Origin: Brevundimonas sp. UBA7664
GTDB lineage: Bacteria; Pseudomonadota; Alphaproteobacteria; Caulobacterales; Caulobacteraceae
NCBI RefSeq assembly: GCF_002483305.1
Contig: NZ_DLHQ01000046.1
Span: forward strand, 1 to 50,439
Reading direction: 5' to 3'
DNA: 50,439 nucleotides
The notes under the pieces are model-generated. The model saw only the letters and a program-made list of their open reading frames with translations, was not told where the DNA came from and did no database searches. The translations under genes and the position numbers were made by a program. This document shows positions 24,635-31,913 of the stretch, one piece after another (within the stretch, counting starts at the first letter, position 1; the number at the start of each line of letters is the position of its first letter).

Positions 24635-25494
24635 CCGCCGATGCCCAGAAAGCCACCGGCGACGCCGAGGGCGCCCGGCAGCGAGCCCCCGGCCAGCGGC
24701 AACAGGGCGGCGATGCCCACGCCTGCGCAGGCGACCGCCGCGGCCACGAACAGGCCAACGCTCTGCGCCGACTCGCGACCGGTCAGCGGCCGCCCTTCCG
24801 GCCGCCAGGCGCCGCGACGCAGGTGGCCGATCAGGGCAATGGCCAGGAAGGCGGCGAGGATGAACCGCCCGGTCGTGACGCCCCAGAAGACCACCAGCGC
24901 GCCGATCAGCACCATGGCGCCGCGTTCCACATTCGGATGGATGCGCGCCAGCACGGGACCGAGCGCCTTGGAGCCGTCCAGCGGCGGCGCCGGCGCCAGA
25001 TTGACCAGGTTGATCAGGGCGATCACAGCCGCGCCCAGGAGCCACTCCCCGTGGCCCGTGGCGATGAAGCCGGCGAAGAACGGAATGGCGGCCAGCAGGC
25101 CGAATCCCGGTCCGGCCAGCGAGACCAGCACGCCGTCCCACTCGCTCTTCGGCAGACGCTGGCTCTTCGCCACCCCGCCGAGGAAGGGGATGATGTAGAT
25201 TCTCGCCGGCCCCATGCCGAGCCGGTTCATCGCCAGCACATGGCCGTACTCGTGCACGAACAGGCCCCAGATGGCCGCGACGGCGATCACCCAGCTCTGA
25301 CTGACCCACCAGATGAAGCCGCCCAGCAGCAGGGTCGAGACAATGGCCCAGACCGGATGCTGACCCTTGTCGAGTGGCGGTTCGTCAGTGCGCGGCGGAC
25401 CGCGATCAGCCACCGCCGCCTCGCGCGCGGGGGCGGCAGTTCCAGGCTTGGGATCCCAGGGACCGGGCGGACGGGGCGTCGTGTTGTCTGTCAT
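24631..25494 (-). CDS. Site-2-protease-like membrane metalloprotease (M50) within the nad operon
   Basis: A 287-residue multi-pass membrane protein: a proline-rich N-terminal cytoplasmic stretch (1-45), then about six helices. HEYGH (HExxH zinc site) lies in the second helix and NLAPAPPLDG later (the NPxPxLDG-type motif with the third zinc ligand Asp), both typical of M50 proteases. Family members cut transmembrane proteins; the substrate is unknown. The ATG at 25494 overlaps the upstream 37-codon ORF by 4 nt (ATGA), and its stop overlaps the nadB TTG. Its presence inside a nad operon is unexplained. Confidence 0.85.
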   Translation of the reverse strand: MTDNTTPRPPGPWDPKPGTAAPAREAAVADRGPPRTDEPPLDKGQHPVWAIVSTLLLGGFIWWVSQSWVIAVAAIWGLFVHEYGHVLAMNRLGMGPARIYIIPFLGGVAKSQRLPKSEWDGVLVSLAGPGFGLLAAIPFFAGFIATGHGEWLLGAAVIALINLVNLAPAPPLDGSKALGPVLARIHPNVERGAMVLIGALVVFWGVTTGRFILAAFLAIALIGHLRRGAWRPEGRPLTGRESAQSVGLFVAAAVACAGVGIAALLPLAGGSLPGALGVAGGFLGIGG

Positions 25495-25604
25495 CCCGAC
25501 GACGTGGCCTTTTCCGACCGCAGCCACAAGGCCAGGAGGGCGAGAAGCCGCAGGCTGCGTTTGTCGATCGTCGCCACGACGCGGACGGGCGGGACGTAGT
25601 GCAT
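25491..25604 (-). CDS. 37-residue ORF between nadA and the M50 gene
   Basis: ATG 25604 overlaps the last base of the nadA stop (TGATG), and its TGA overlaps the M50 ATG (ATGA). The ORF thus fills the gap exactly, with coupling signals at both ends. The peptide starts MHYVPPVRVV and has a short hydrophobic run (SLRLLALLALWL) followed by a polar tail, as a tiny membrane peptide would. It may be a functional small protein or simply a translated bridge that hands ribosomes to the protease gene. No homologue is known to me. Confidence 0.5.
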   Translation of the reverse strand: MHYVPPVRVVATIDKRSLRLLALLALWLRSEKATSSG

Positions 25605-26683
25605 CAGATCAGCTCCACCGCCACGTGATGCCGGGCCTTGATCATGTCATAGCGCGCCGGAACCGCCGGCGGCGGCAGGTCCACCATCCGCTGCACGGCC
25701 AGCCGCGCGCGCTCGGCGATCTCCTCGGGCACGGTCACTTCGAACTGCATGTTCAGCAGGCAGTCGCGGATGTTCTCCAGCGTGATCCGCTTCATGTAGG
25801 GGCACATGTTGCAGGGGCCGATGAAGCTGACCTCGGGCACGTCGCCCTGGATGTTGGCGGCCATGGAGCATTCGGTGATCAGCACCACCTGCTTCGGCTT
25901 GCGACTGGTGATGTAGTCGGTCATCGCCGCCGTCGAGCCGGCGAAATCGGCCGCCGACAGCACCTCCTCGGGGCACTCCGGGTGGGCAAGGATTTCGGCG
26001 CCAGGATAGGCCTCGCGCATCTCGGCGATGTCGGCGGCGGTGAAGCGCTCATGCACCTCGCAGCGGCCCTTCCAGGCGATGATGCCGATGTTGGTCTGGG
26101 CCGCCACGTTCCGGGCCAGGAACTCGTCGGGGATCAGGATGACGCGGTCGACGCCCCATTCCTTCGCCGCCCACTCCACCACCTGCACGGCGTTGGCGCT
26201 GGTGCAGCAGATGTCGGTCTCGGCCTTCACATCGGCGGTGGTGTTCACATAGGTCACCACCGGCAGACCCGGATAGCGCTGCTTGATCAGCCGCACATCG
26301 GCGCCCGTGATCGAGGCCGCCAGCGAACAGCCGGCCTTCAGGTCGGGGATCAGCACCGTCTTGTCCGGGCTGAGGATCTTCGAGGTCTCGGCCATGAAAT
26401 GCACGCCGGCCTGGACGATCACCTTCGCCTTCGACCGCGCGGCCTCCTTGGCCAGCCCCAGGCTGTCGCCGACATAGTCGCCGACCCCGTGGAAGATCTC
26501 GGGCGTCATATAGTTGTGGGCCAGGATGACGGCGTCGCGGCTCTTCTTCAACGCATTGATCTCGCTGATCAACGCCGCCTGCGCCGGCCATTCCAGCGGG
26601 GTGACGTGATCCTTGACCTTGGCCCAGACCGGCGCGGTTTCCCGTTCCAGTTCCCTCGACAAGCCGAACATGCCGTCCGCCAT
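25604..26683 (-). CDS. nadA: Quinolinate synthase
   Basis: NadA condenses iminoaspartate with dihydroxyacetone phosphate to quinolinate, using a [4Fe-4S] cluster. The 359-residue protein has the family landmarks AHNYMTPEI, VHFMAETSKIL, GCSLA (Cys119), TYVNTTADVKAETDICCTSANA, KGRCEVHERF (Cys208) and CNMCPYMK (Cys291/Cys294); one cysteine from each of the last group and the first two would bind the cluster. ATG 26683 has AGGAG 7 nt upstream. It is first gene of the operon nadA - small ORF - M50 - nadB - nadC, with a palindromic operator candidate just upstream. Confidence 0.96.
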   Translation of the reverse strand: MADGMFGLSRELERETAPVWAKVKDHVTPLEWPAQAALISEINALKKSRDAVILAHNYMTPEIFHGVGDYVGDSLGLAKEAARSKAKVIVQAGVHFMAETSKILSPDKTVLIPDLKAGCSLAASITGADVRLIKQRYPGLPVVTYVNTTADVKAETDICCTSANAVQVVEWAAKEWGVDRVILIPDEFLARNVAAQTNIGIIAWKGRCEVHERFTAADIAEMREAYPGAEILAHPECPEEVLSAADFAGSTAAMTDYITSRKPKQVVLITECSMAANIQGDVPEVSFIGPCNMCPYMKRITLENIRDCLLNMQFEVTVPEEIAERARLAVQRMVDLPPPAVPARYDMIKARHHVAVELI

Positions 26684-26697
26684 CACGCTTCTCCTCT

Positions 26698-26722
26698 ACT
26701 TATGCTCAAAGTTAGCATAAGT
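26698..26722 (-). promoter_or_regulatory. Palindromic operator candidate in front of nadA
   Basis: A 25-bp palindrome with perfect 9-bp arms: ACTTATGCT, 7 bp, AGCATAAGT. It ends directly next to the nadA ribosome-binding site (AGGAG, 26692-26696). Upstream on the minus strand TTGCGT and TACATT at a 16-bp spacing could be the -35 and -10, which would put the palindrome at the transcript start. That is the position of a repressor site. NadQ is a known regulator of nadABC in alphaproteobacteria; whether this is its motif I cannot verify. Confidence 0.65.
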
Positions 26723-26817
26723 CGGATTGAATGTAAGGGGGTGGCCGGAAAACGCAAGAGCTACCCGGAATGGCCCCCGGCGCGTTAGATCAGGGACCTG
26801 ACCGAGAGATGCCCATC

Positions 26818-27348
26818 ATGCGCCGCGCCTGTGTCCTCGCCTTGATCGCCCCACTGATCCTGACCGCTTGTGGCGACGGCGGCGATCCGCCGCCTCAACG
26901 GCCCGCGGAACCGCCTGCCGCCCCGGCCCCTGCCCCGGCCCCGGCCCCTGTGGGCCCCACGCCCGATCAGGTCCGCGCGGACATCCTGTCAACGCTGGCG
27001 GCCCACCCTGCGGGACTTGAGACGGAGTCTGCCGCCGGCCGCCGCGTTCTCAGCGCCTTCGGTCCCGCCGATTGCCGGCCCGGCGCCGAGGCGGGAGAGG
27101 CGCCGTTCGAACGGATCTGCGCGTCGCCCTCGCAATCCGGCGCGGATGTCGGCTCCGGCATCGCCCTGATCATCGACAGCGGCCTGATTCTGGCGGCCGT
27201 CGTGCGCGGTCTGCCTGAGGGCGTGGAGGGGTGGGATTGCCAGCCCGCCGAGGCCCCGCCGGACCACACCATCTGTATGGCGACGCGGGTGTCGTCGGCC
27301 CAGTCCGGGGCCTGGTCCGGCTACTGGAACGCGCGGGCCGGCGCCTGA
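26818..27348 (+). CDS. Lipoprotein with proline/alanine linker
   Basis: A 176-residue predicted lipoprotein: signal peptide MRRACVLALIAPLILTAC with lipobox LTAC and lipidated Cys18, a P/A-rich linker (residues 26-50), then a folded domain with four cysteines (in DCRPG, ICASP, DCQPA and TICMA) that could form disulfides in the periplasm. No family recognised. The ATG at 26818 is preferred (GAGAG 9 nt upstream). It is divergent from nadA, and its last 28 bp overlap the convergent ogt gene. Confidence 0.75.
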   Translation: MRRACVLALIAPLILTACGDGGDPPPQRPAEPPAAPAPAPAPAPVGPTPDQVRADILSTLAAHPAGLETESAAGRRVLSAFGPADCRPGAEAGEAPFERICASPSQSGADVGSGIALIIDSGLILAAVVRGLPEGVEGWDCQPAEAPPDHTICMATRVSSAQSGAWSGYWNARAGA

Positions 27349-27875
27349 CCGGTCCGCGCCGGCACGCCCTCGTGGGCCAGAAGCCATTGTTTGCGCTCCA
27401 GCCCGCCGGCGTATCCCGTCAGCGTCCCGTTGGCGCCGATCACCCGGTGGCAGGGCACGATGACCGCGATCGGGTTCTGGCCGTTGGCCAGACCCGCGGC
27501 CCGCACCGCCTTGGGCGAGCCGACCGCCGCCGCCAGCTGGCCATAGGTCCGCGTCTCGCCCGCCGGAATGGCGCGCAGGGCGGCCCACACGGCGCGCTGG
27601 AAGGCGGTGCCGCCGGTCTTGACGTTCAGCCCGTCCAGCGCCGTCAGGTCGCCGCCGAAATAGGCCTCGACCGCCGACCGCACGGCCGAAGGCGCCCGGC
27701 CTTCGATCAGCGCCGCCTCGCCCCAGTGGCGGCGCAGCAGCCGCATCATCCGTTCCTCATAGCCGGCGAAATCCAGCGCCCGCACGGCGCCCTCGACATC
27801 CGTGACCAGCAGGACCTCGCCGGTCGGAGTCCGGACCCGGTCCAGGGTCAGGGTTTCAGGCTGCGCGTTTCGCAT
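27321..27875 (-). CDS. ogt: Methylated-DNA-protein-cysteine methyltransferase
   Basis: A suicide DNA repair protein that moves the alkyl group from O6-alkylguanine (or O4-alkylthymine) to its own cysteine. At 184 residues from ATG 27875, the active site is Cys142 in IVPCHRVIGANG; a preceding DNA-binding segment (AFQRAVWAALRAIPAGETRTYGQLA) and the tail YAGGLERKQWLLAHE are all family-typical. GGAG is 8 nt before the start. The gene overlaps the end of the upstream Ada/AlkA-like gene by 20 bp, so the two form an alkylation-response operon. Confidence 0.94.
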   Translation of the reverse strand: MRNAQPETLTLDRVRTPTGEVLLVTDVEGAVRALDFAGYEERMMRLLRRHWGEAALIEGRAPSAVRSAVEAYFGGDLTALDGLNVKTGGTAFQRAVWAALRAIPAGETRTYGQLAAAVGSPKAVRAAGLANGQNPIAVIVPCHRVIGANGTLTGYAGGLERKQWLLAHEGVPARTGQAPARAFQ

Positions 27876-28965
27876 CGTCTTTCTCCATCGTCTCAAGGTC
27901 GGCGCCGCTGATCCCCGCCAGTGCGAGGTGCAGCGCCCCATAGGCCCGCCACGGGCGCCAGGCTTCGGCGCGGACGGTGAGCGTTTCATCGTCCAGCCGG
28001 TCGTTCGGCACCTCGGCGCCGTCGTCGATCCAGTCACCCGGCAGCCTCAGCCCTGGCCGCGCCGCGACCAGCGGCTTCAGCGCCGGATCGGCCGACAGGT
28101 CACGCCCGATGGCGTCGGGATCGGCCGACAGGTCGAACACCCGCCGGACCCGCGCCAGCACCCCCGGCAGGGCCTTCAGATCGTCGGCCTCGACGCAGAC
28201 CGAGACCCGCCCCGTCTCCGCCGGCTCGACCGAAACCGAGCCCTCGGCGCCGTCGACCGCCCGGGTCAGCGCCCGCGACCAGCGCCGCCCCTCGACCGCA
28301 TCGCCGCGCGCCGTCAGGGCCGCGAACATGGCGTCCCAGTCATAGGGCGGGCGGTAGGACAGGCTCAGGCGAACGCCCCCCTCATGCACCCGCTCGCCGC
28401 GCCGGCGCAGGGCCGAGGGCGGCCGGTCGTACAGGGCCTGGAAGGTCTCATTGAAGCGCCGCACGCTGCCGAAGCCGGAGCCCAGCGCCACCTGCGCCAT
28501 GCTCAGATCGGTCTGGTGGATCAGCGCCTTGGCCAGCAGCACGCGCCGCGTCTGCGCCACGCTGACCGGGGCGGCGCCCAGATGCTGGCGGAACAGCCGC
28601 CGCAGGTGCCGCTCGCCGACGCCCAGCCGCCCGGCCAGGCCGTCGACGTCGCCCTCATCCAGCGCCCCCGCCTCGATCAGGGCCAGGGCCCGGCTGACGG
28701 TGTTGGAGGTGCCGCGCCAGGCGCCCATGTCCGGCGCCGTCTCGGGCCGGCAGCGCAGACAGGCGCGAAAGCCCGCCTCCTCGGCCGCGGCGGCCGAGAC
28801 CACAAAGACCATATTCTCCCGCTTCGGCGTCCGCGCCGGACAGACGGGGCGGCAGTAGATGCCCGTGGTCTTCACACAGCCGAAGAAACGCCCGTCGAAC
28901 CGCGCGTCGCGCGTCAGCACGGCGCGGTAGCAGGCCTCCTGATCCAGTTCGCCGGCGTTTTCCAT
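27856..28965 (-). CDS. Ada-type regulator fused to a truncated AlkA (glycosylase core missing)
   Basis: 369 residues. Residues 1-75 are the Ada zinc domain with Cys38, Cys42, Cys69 and Cys72 at the same numbers as in E. coli Ada; Cys38 accepts methyl from phosphotriesters. Residues 82-185 are an AraC-type HTH; 195-310 an AlkA N-terminal domain (SYRPPYDWDAM; RVRRVFDLSADP). Normally a helix-hairpin-helix glycosylase domain follows, giving about 490 residues. Here PGLRLPGDW (to about 312) is joined by a short acidic linker to the usual C-terminal AEAWRPWRAYGALHL (333-347), so the catalytic HhH-GPD core with its Asp is absent in frame. It is probably a methyl-activated transcription factor for ogt, without glycosylase activity. 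Confidence 0.85.
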   Translation of the reverse strand: MENAGELDQEACYRAVLTRDARFDGRFFGCVKTTGIYCRPVCPARTPKRENMVFVVSAAAAEEAGFRACLRCRPETAPDMGAWRGTSNTVSRALALIEAGALDEGDVDGLAGRLGVGERHLRRLFRQHLGAAPVSVAQTRRVLLAKALIHQTDLSMAQVALGSGFGSVRRFNETFQALYDRPPSALRRRGERVHEGGVRLSLSYRPPYDWDAMFAALTARGDAVEGRRWSRALTRAVDGAEGSVSVEPAETGRVSVCVEADDLKALPGVLARVRRVFDLSADPDAIGRDLSADPALKPLVAARPGLRLPGDWIDDGAEVPNDRLDDETLTVRAEAWRPWRAYGALHLALAGISGADLETMEKDDAKRAA

Positions 28966-29122
28966 GGCCGCAGAATGAGCGCAGGCGGCGTCAGAGTCTC
29001 GCGGTTTTCGGACATTGCCGTGGGGGCCGCCCCACCCCTCTCCCGGACAACCGTGGAGGGATTTCCGCTTCGCCTCGGCCGGATGACAGGGAGTCTGAAC
29101 ATTTGCCGCCTGCAGGCTTGGC

Positions 29123-30028
29123 CTAGCCGGCCCGCGGATCCACCGGCAGCCCCGCCGCCTGCCGCGCCTTCATGGTCCGCAGCCACCCATGCAGCGCCTC
29201 GCAATCCAGGCCGTGCATCATCAGCCGATAGCCCGCCTGAAGCGTCGACAGGGCCACCATCGGATGGCCGTTCTTGATGAAGTTCAGGTGGTAGTCCGTG
29301 CCGAGGATACGGGCGATGTAGATGGCCACCGTCTCATCCAGCTGCAGGGAATGGGCGGCGCGGACGAAGTCGTTCCTCGGCAGCATCAGGGCGTAGAGCG
29401 GGGTGTAGAATTCCACCGCCGTCTGCACATCGATCCTGTTGAGCAGTCCCCTCGGAAAGGTCTCGAAGGCCGGGAATTCGTCCGAGATCATCGAGAAATC
29501 GAGCGTCTCGGCCGGCATGATCTCGCGCCCCTCGGCGCGCAGGCGCTGGTTCAGCTCGATGATGAAGTTGAAGACGTTCAGGTCGTGCTGGAGGAAGAGG
29601 TTGTCCTCGATGTCCTTCAGCCGGGTCGGGCGCAGCGGATGGCTGGAGATGTCGGCCGCGCCGGCGTTGATCCGCATGAAGGCCAGCAGTTCGGTGCCGA
29701 CGTGAAAATGGCGCAGGATCAGGGTGTTGGTCTCGGGCGTGCCGAAGATCCGCAGGCCCCAGTGGATGGTCTTGTGCAGCAGGCCGTTGAGGTTGGGAAA
29801 GCGCGGCGAGATCGCCCGCAGCACCTTCACCACGCAGAAGAACAGGATCACCAGCGGCCGGCTGACCGGGAACAGCCAGCGGCGCGACCACGAGCGGGCC
29901 CCGACCAGCAGGCAACGTTTGGCTTCGGGGTCGATCGGCAGGCTCTGGTCCAGATAGAGGGCCAGCCACGGATCGGGGTCGCGCGGGTCGTGCACCATGG
30001 CGGCGAACGGGTCATGGGACGCCGTCAC
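29123..30028 (-). CDS. Unknown protein in ketosynthase/di-iron oxidase operon
   Basis: 301 residues from GTG 30028, which overlaps the stop of the upstream oxidase gene as GTGA. The N-terminus is rich in Asp and Pro (SHDPFAAMVHDPRDPDPWLALYLDQS); a hydrophobic segment near 57-75 (LVILFFCVVKVL) may touch the membrane; the rest is soluble-looking and mixed, with several His and Asp (ILRHFHVGTELLAF, LFLQHDLNVFNF). I recall this as a domain of unknown function (possibly DUF6999), unverified. Conserved operon position implies a role in the same pathway. Confidence 0.7.
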   Translation of the reverse strand: MTASHDPFAAMVHDPRDPDPWLALYLDQSLPIDPEAKRCLLVGARSWSRRWLFPVSRPLVILFFCVVKVLRAISPRFPNLNGLLHKTIHWGLRIFGTPETNTLILRHFHVGTELLAFMRINAGAADISSHPLRPTRLKDIEDNLFLQHDLNVFNFIIELNQRLRAEGREIMPAETLDFSMISDEFPAFETFPRGLLNRIDVQTAVEFYTPLYALMLPRNDFVRAAHSLQLDETVAIYIARILGTDYHLNFIKNGHPMVALSTLQAGYRLMMHGLDCEALHGWLRTMKARQAAGLPVDPRAG

Positions 30029-30708
30029 GCCGCGATCTCCTCGATCTGCAGCGCATAGAGCCGCGCGGTCACTCTCGCCGTGGTCACGATCCGCTCGGCC
30101 ACGGCCTCGTCCGGCAGCACCATGGCCAGCATCTCGCGGAACTCCTCCATATGCGCGACGTCGTTGTCGCCATGGTAGAGCAGGAAGCGCAGGGCGTCCT
30201 CGGGCAGGCCCAGCCGCTCCCTGACCTTCAGACCCCACGGCCTGGCCTTGATCGAGCCCAGGCCCTCGATGATCCACATGGCCCCGAGCAGGCCGAACGG
30301 ATCGGGCCGGGACGCCTCGTGGAACATCCAGGCGGACAGGGCCTCCGAGCCGATATTCTTGGGCGCCGACAGGATGTCGGCCAGCTGACCGCCCGAGGCC
30401 ACGAAATCCTGTTCCAGCAGGCGAAAGTCGCGGTGTTCGGTGACGGCGTGCTGCATCAGCGTCGAGCGCAGTTCGAGGTGGTCCTCGCCGATGTTGGACG
30501 CGGCGCGGCTCATCCACAGCGCCCCGTCCTTCACCTGCTGCCGCAGGTTGATCAGGAAGGCGTGGTAGTCGGCCAGTTCGAAGCGACCGCGGGTCAGCTT
30601 GCGGATCAGGGGAGTGGCCTCCAGCCGCTGCTCGAAGTCGGCGAAAACCACGGCCAGCTTGCGCAGGGTGTCGGCGATCGCGGGGTCGGCCATGGCGGGA
30701 TCGCCCAT
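30025..30708 (-). CDS. Haem-oxygenase-like di-iron oxidase
   Basis: A 227-residue all-helical protein of the iron-containing redox enzyme family (haem-oxygenase-like di-iron oxidases, HDOs, such as UndA, CADD and SznF). Metal ligands are suggested by HGDNDVAH (His179, Asp183, His186; HxxxDxxH) and Glu148 in WIIEGLGSIK, with a Glu/His-rich helix near 79-92. Members oxidise fatty acids, amino acids or amines with O2. GGAGG stands 7 nt before ATG 30708, which overlaps the ketosynthase stop by one base (TGATG). The natural substrate would be the product of that enzyme. Confidence 0.8.
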   Translation of the reverse strand: MGDPAMADPAIADTLRKLAVVFADFEQRLEATPLIRKLTRGRFELADYHAFLINLRQQVKDGALWMSRAASNIGEDHLELRSTLMQHAVTEHRDFRLLEQDFVASGGQLADILSAPKNIGSEALSAWMFHEASRPDPFGLLGAMWIIEGLGSIKARPWGLKVRERLGLPEDALRFLLYHGDNDVAHMEEFREMLAMVLPDEAVAERIVTTARVTARLYALQIEEIAA

Positions 30709-31856
30709 CACACCACCTCCAGCATCATGAAGCCGATCATCGCCCGCCCGCTCTCCGGCACGATCAGTAGGACCCGGTCGCCCTTCTTCGGTCGCCCGCT
30801 GCGCATGAAGGCCTCCAACATGACCCAGATCGAGGCCGAGCCGATGTTGCCCGTCGCCGGCAGGGTGGTGAACCATTTTTCCTCCGGGATCATGGCGGCG
30901 GTGTTTTCCAGCAGGCGAACGATTTCCTCGCGCAGCGAACGGGCCGAGTAGTGGCACAACAGGTGGTCGACCTGGTCCGGCACGATCCGGCCGCTGTCGA
31001 CCTTGTCCAGCCAGACGCCGATCCAGGCGCGGATGACGGTCTTGAGCAGATCGAAATCCTGCAGCAGGGCCACGGCGCCGGCGGCGTGGGCGGCGATCGG
31101 ACCGGCGTGGCTCCAGGCGCTGGCCAGGTCGGCGCGGTCGCCGCGGGTCGATCCGGCCCACATGCAGGGGTCGAACCGGCCGGCCAGGGAGGTCAGGTCG
31201 ATCCAGTCGATCTTCAGCGACAGGCCCTGGCCCCGGGGGCGGGGCTCCAGGACCACCGCGCCCGCGCCGTCCGACAGGGTGAAGCGCAGGAAGTCGGCCT
31301 CGGTCGCCAGGCGGCCCTTCGAATCGACCAGCGCCGTGCCCTCGTAGAAGCCGGGCCGGAACCAGCGCGACGAGAACTCTCCGGCGGCGGCGACGGCGAC
31401 GTCCGCCTCCGCGGCGCGAACCTGGAGCCAGGCCCCCTTGGCGGCCATCAGCGATGCGGCGCAGACCGACTGGTAGCTGGCGATCTCCAACGGGCCGGCG
31501 CCCAGGGCGGCGTGTACCGCCGTGGCGTGGCCGGGCACCAGATAGTCGCCCTGGGTGGTGGCGGTGGCCAGATGCTGAACGTCATCCACCGCCAGACCCG
31601 CCTCGTCGAGCGCCGCCACCACGGCCTTCGCCGTCATGCCGGCGTTGGTGTCGGTCACCGTGCCGCCCGGCTCCATCGCGTAGTGGCGGGTCTGGATGCC
31701 GTTCCAGCGCAGCGCCCGGCGGCCGAGGACGGACGCGCGGCCATGCACGCGACCAATGTGATCCTCCATCCGCTCATTGCCGACGGGCGGGCCCGGGAGA
31801 TGCGCGCCGACGCCCGTGATGTAGACGTCCCTGAGCGGTGGTCTGATTTGCTTCAT
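30708..31856 (-). CDS. KAS III-like beta-ketosynthase (StlD/DarB-type)
   Basis: A 382-residue thiolase-fold enzyme. Candidate catalytic triad: Cys132 in YQSVCAASL, His302 in LLCHYSARS, Asn337 in ATGNIGSAS. FabH enzymes use His in HQANxRI; here the context is HYSARS, as in ketosynthases outside fatty acid initiation. The N-terminus (VYITGVGAHLPGPPVGNERMED) resembles the StlD/DarB ketosynthases that join two acyl chains. It is the first gene of a three-gene operon with a di-iron oxidase and an unknown protein. The product is unknown; a modified long-chain or cyclic lipid is an inference. Confidence 0.82.
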   Translation of the reverse strand: MKQIRPPLRDVYITGVGAHLPGPPVGNERMEDHIGRVHGRASVLGRRALRWNGIQTRHYAMEPGGTVTDTNAGMTAKAVVAALDEAGLAVDDVQHLATATTQGDYLVPGHATAVHAALGAGPLEIASYQSVCAASLMAAKGAWLQVRAAEADVAVAAAGEFSSRWFRPGFYEGTALVDSKGRLATEADFLRFTLSDGAGAVVLEPRPRGQGLSLKIDWIDLTSLAGRFDPCMWAGSTRGDRADLASAWSHAGPIAAHAAGAVALLQDFDLLKTVIRAWIGVWLDKVDSGRIVPDQVDHLLCHYSARSLREEIVRLLENTAAMIPEEKWFTTLPATGNIGSASIWVMLEAFMRSGRPKKGDRVLLIVPESGRAMIGFMMLEVV

Positions 31857-31913
31857 CCGGTCAGGTTGCCCGACAACCTCGGGCCGAAGAAGGGCCTTCG
31901 GATGACGGATCGG

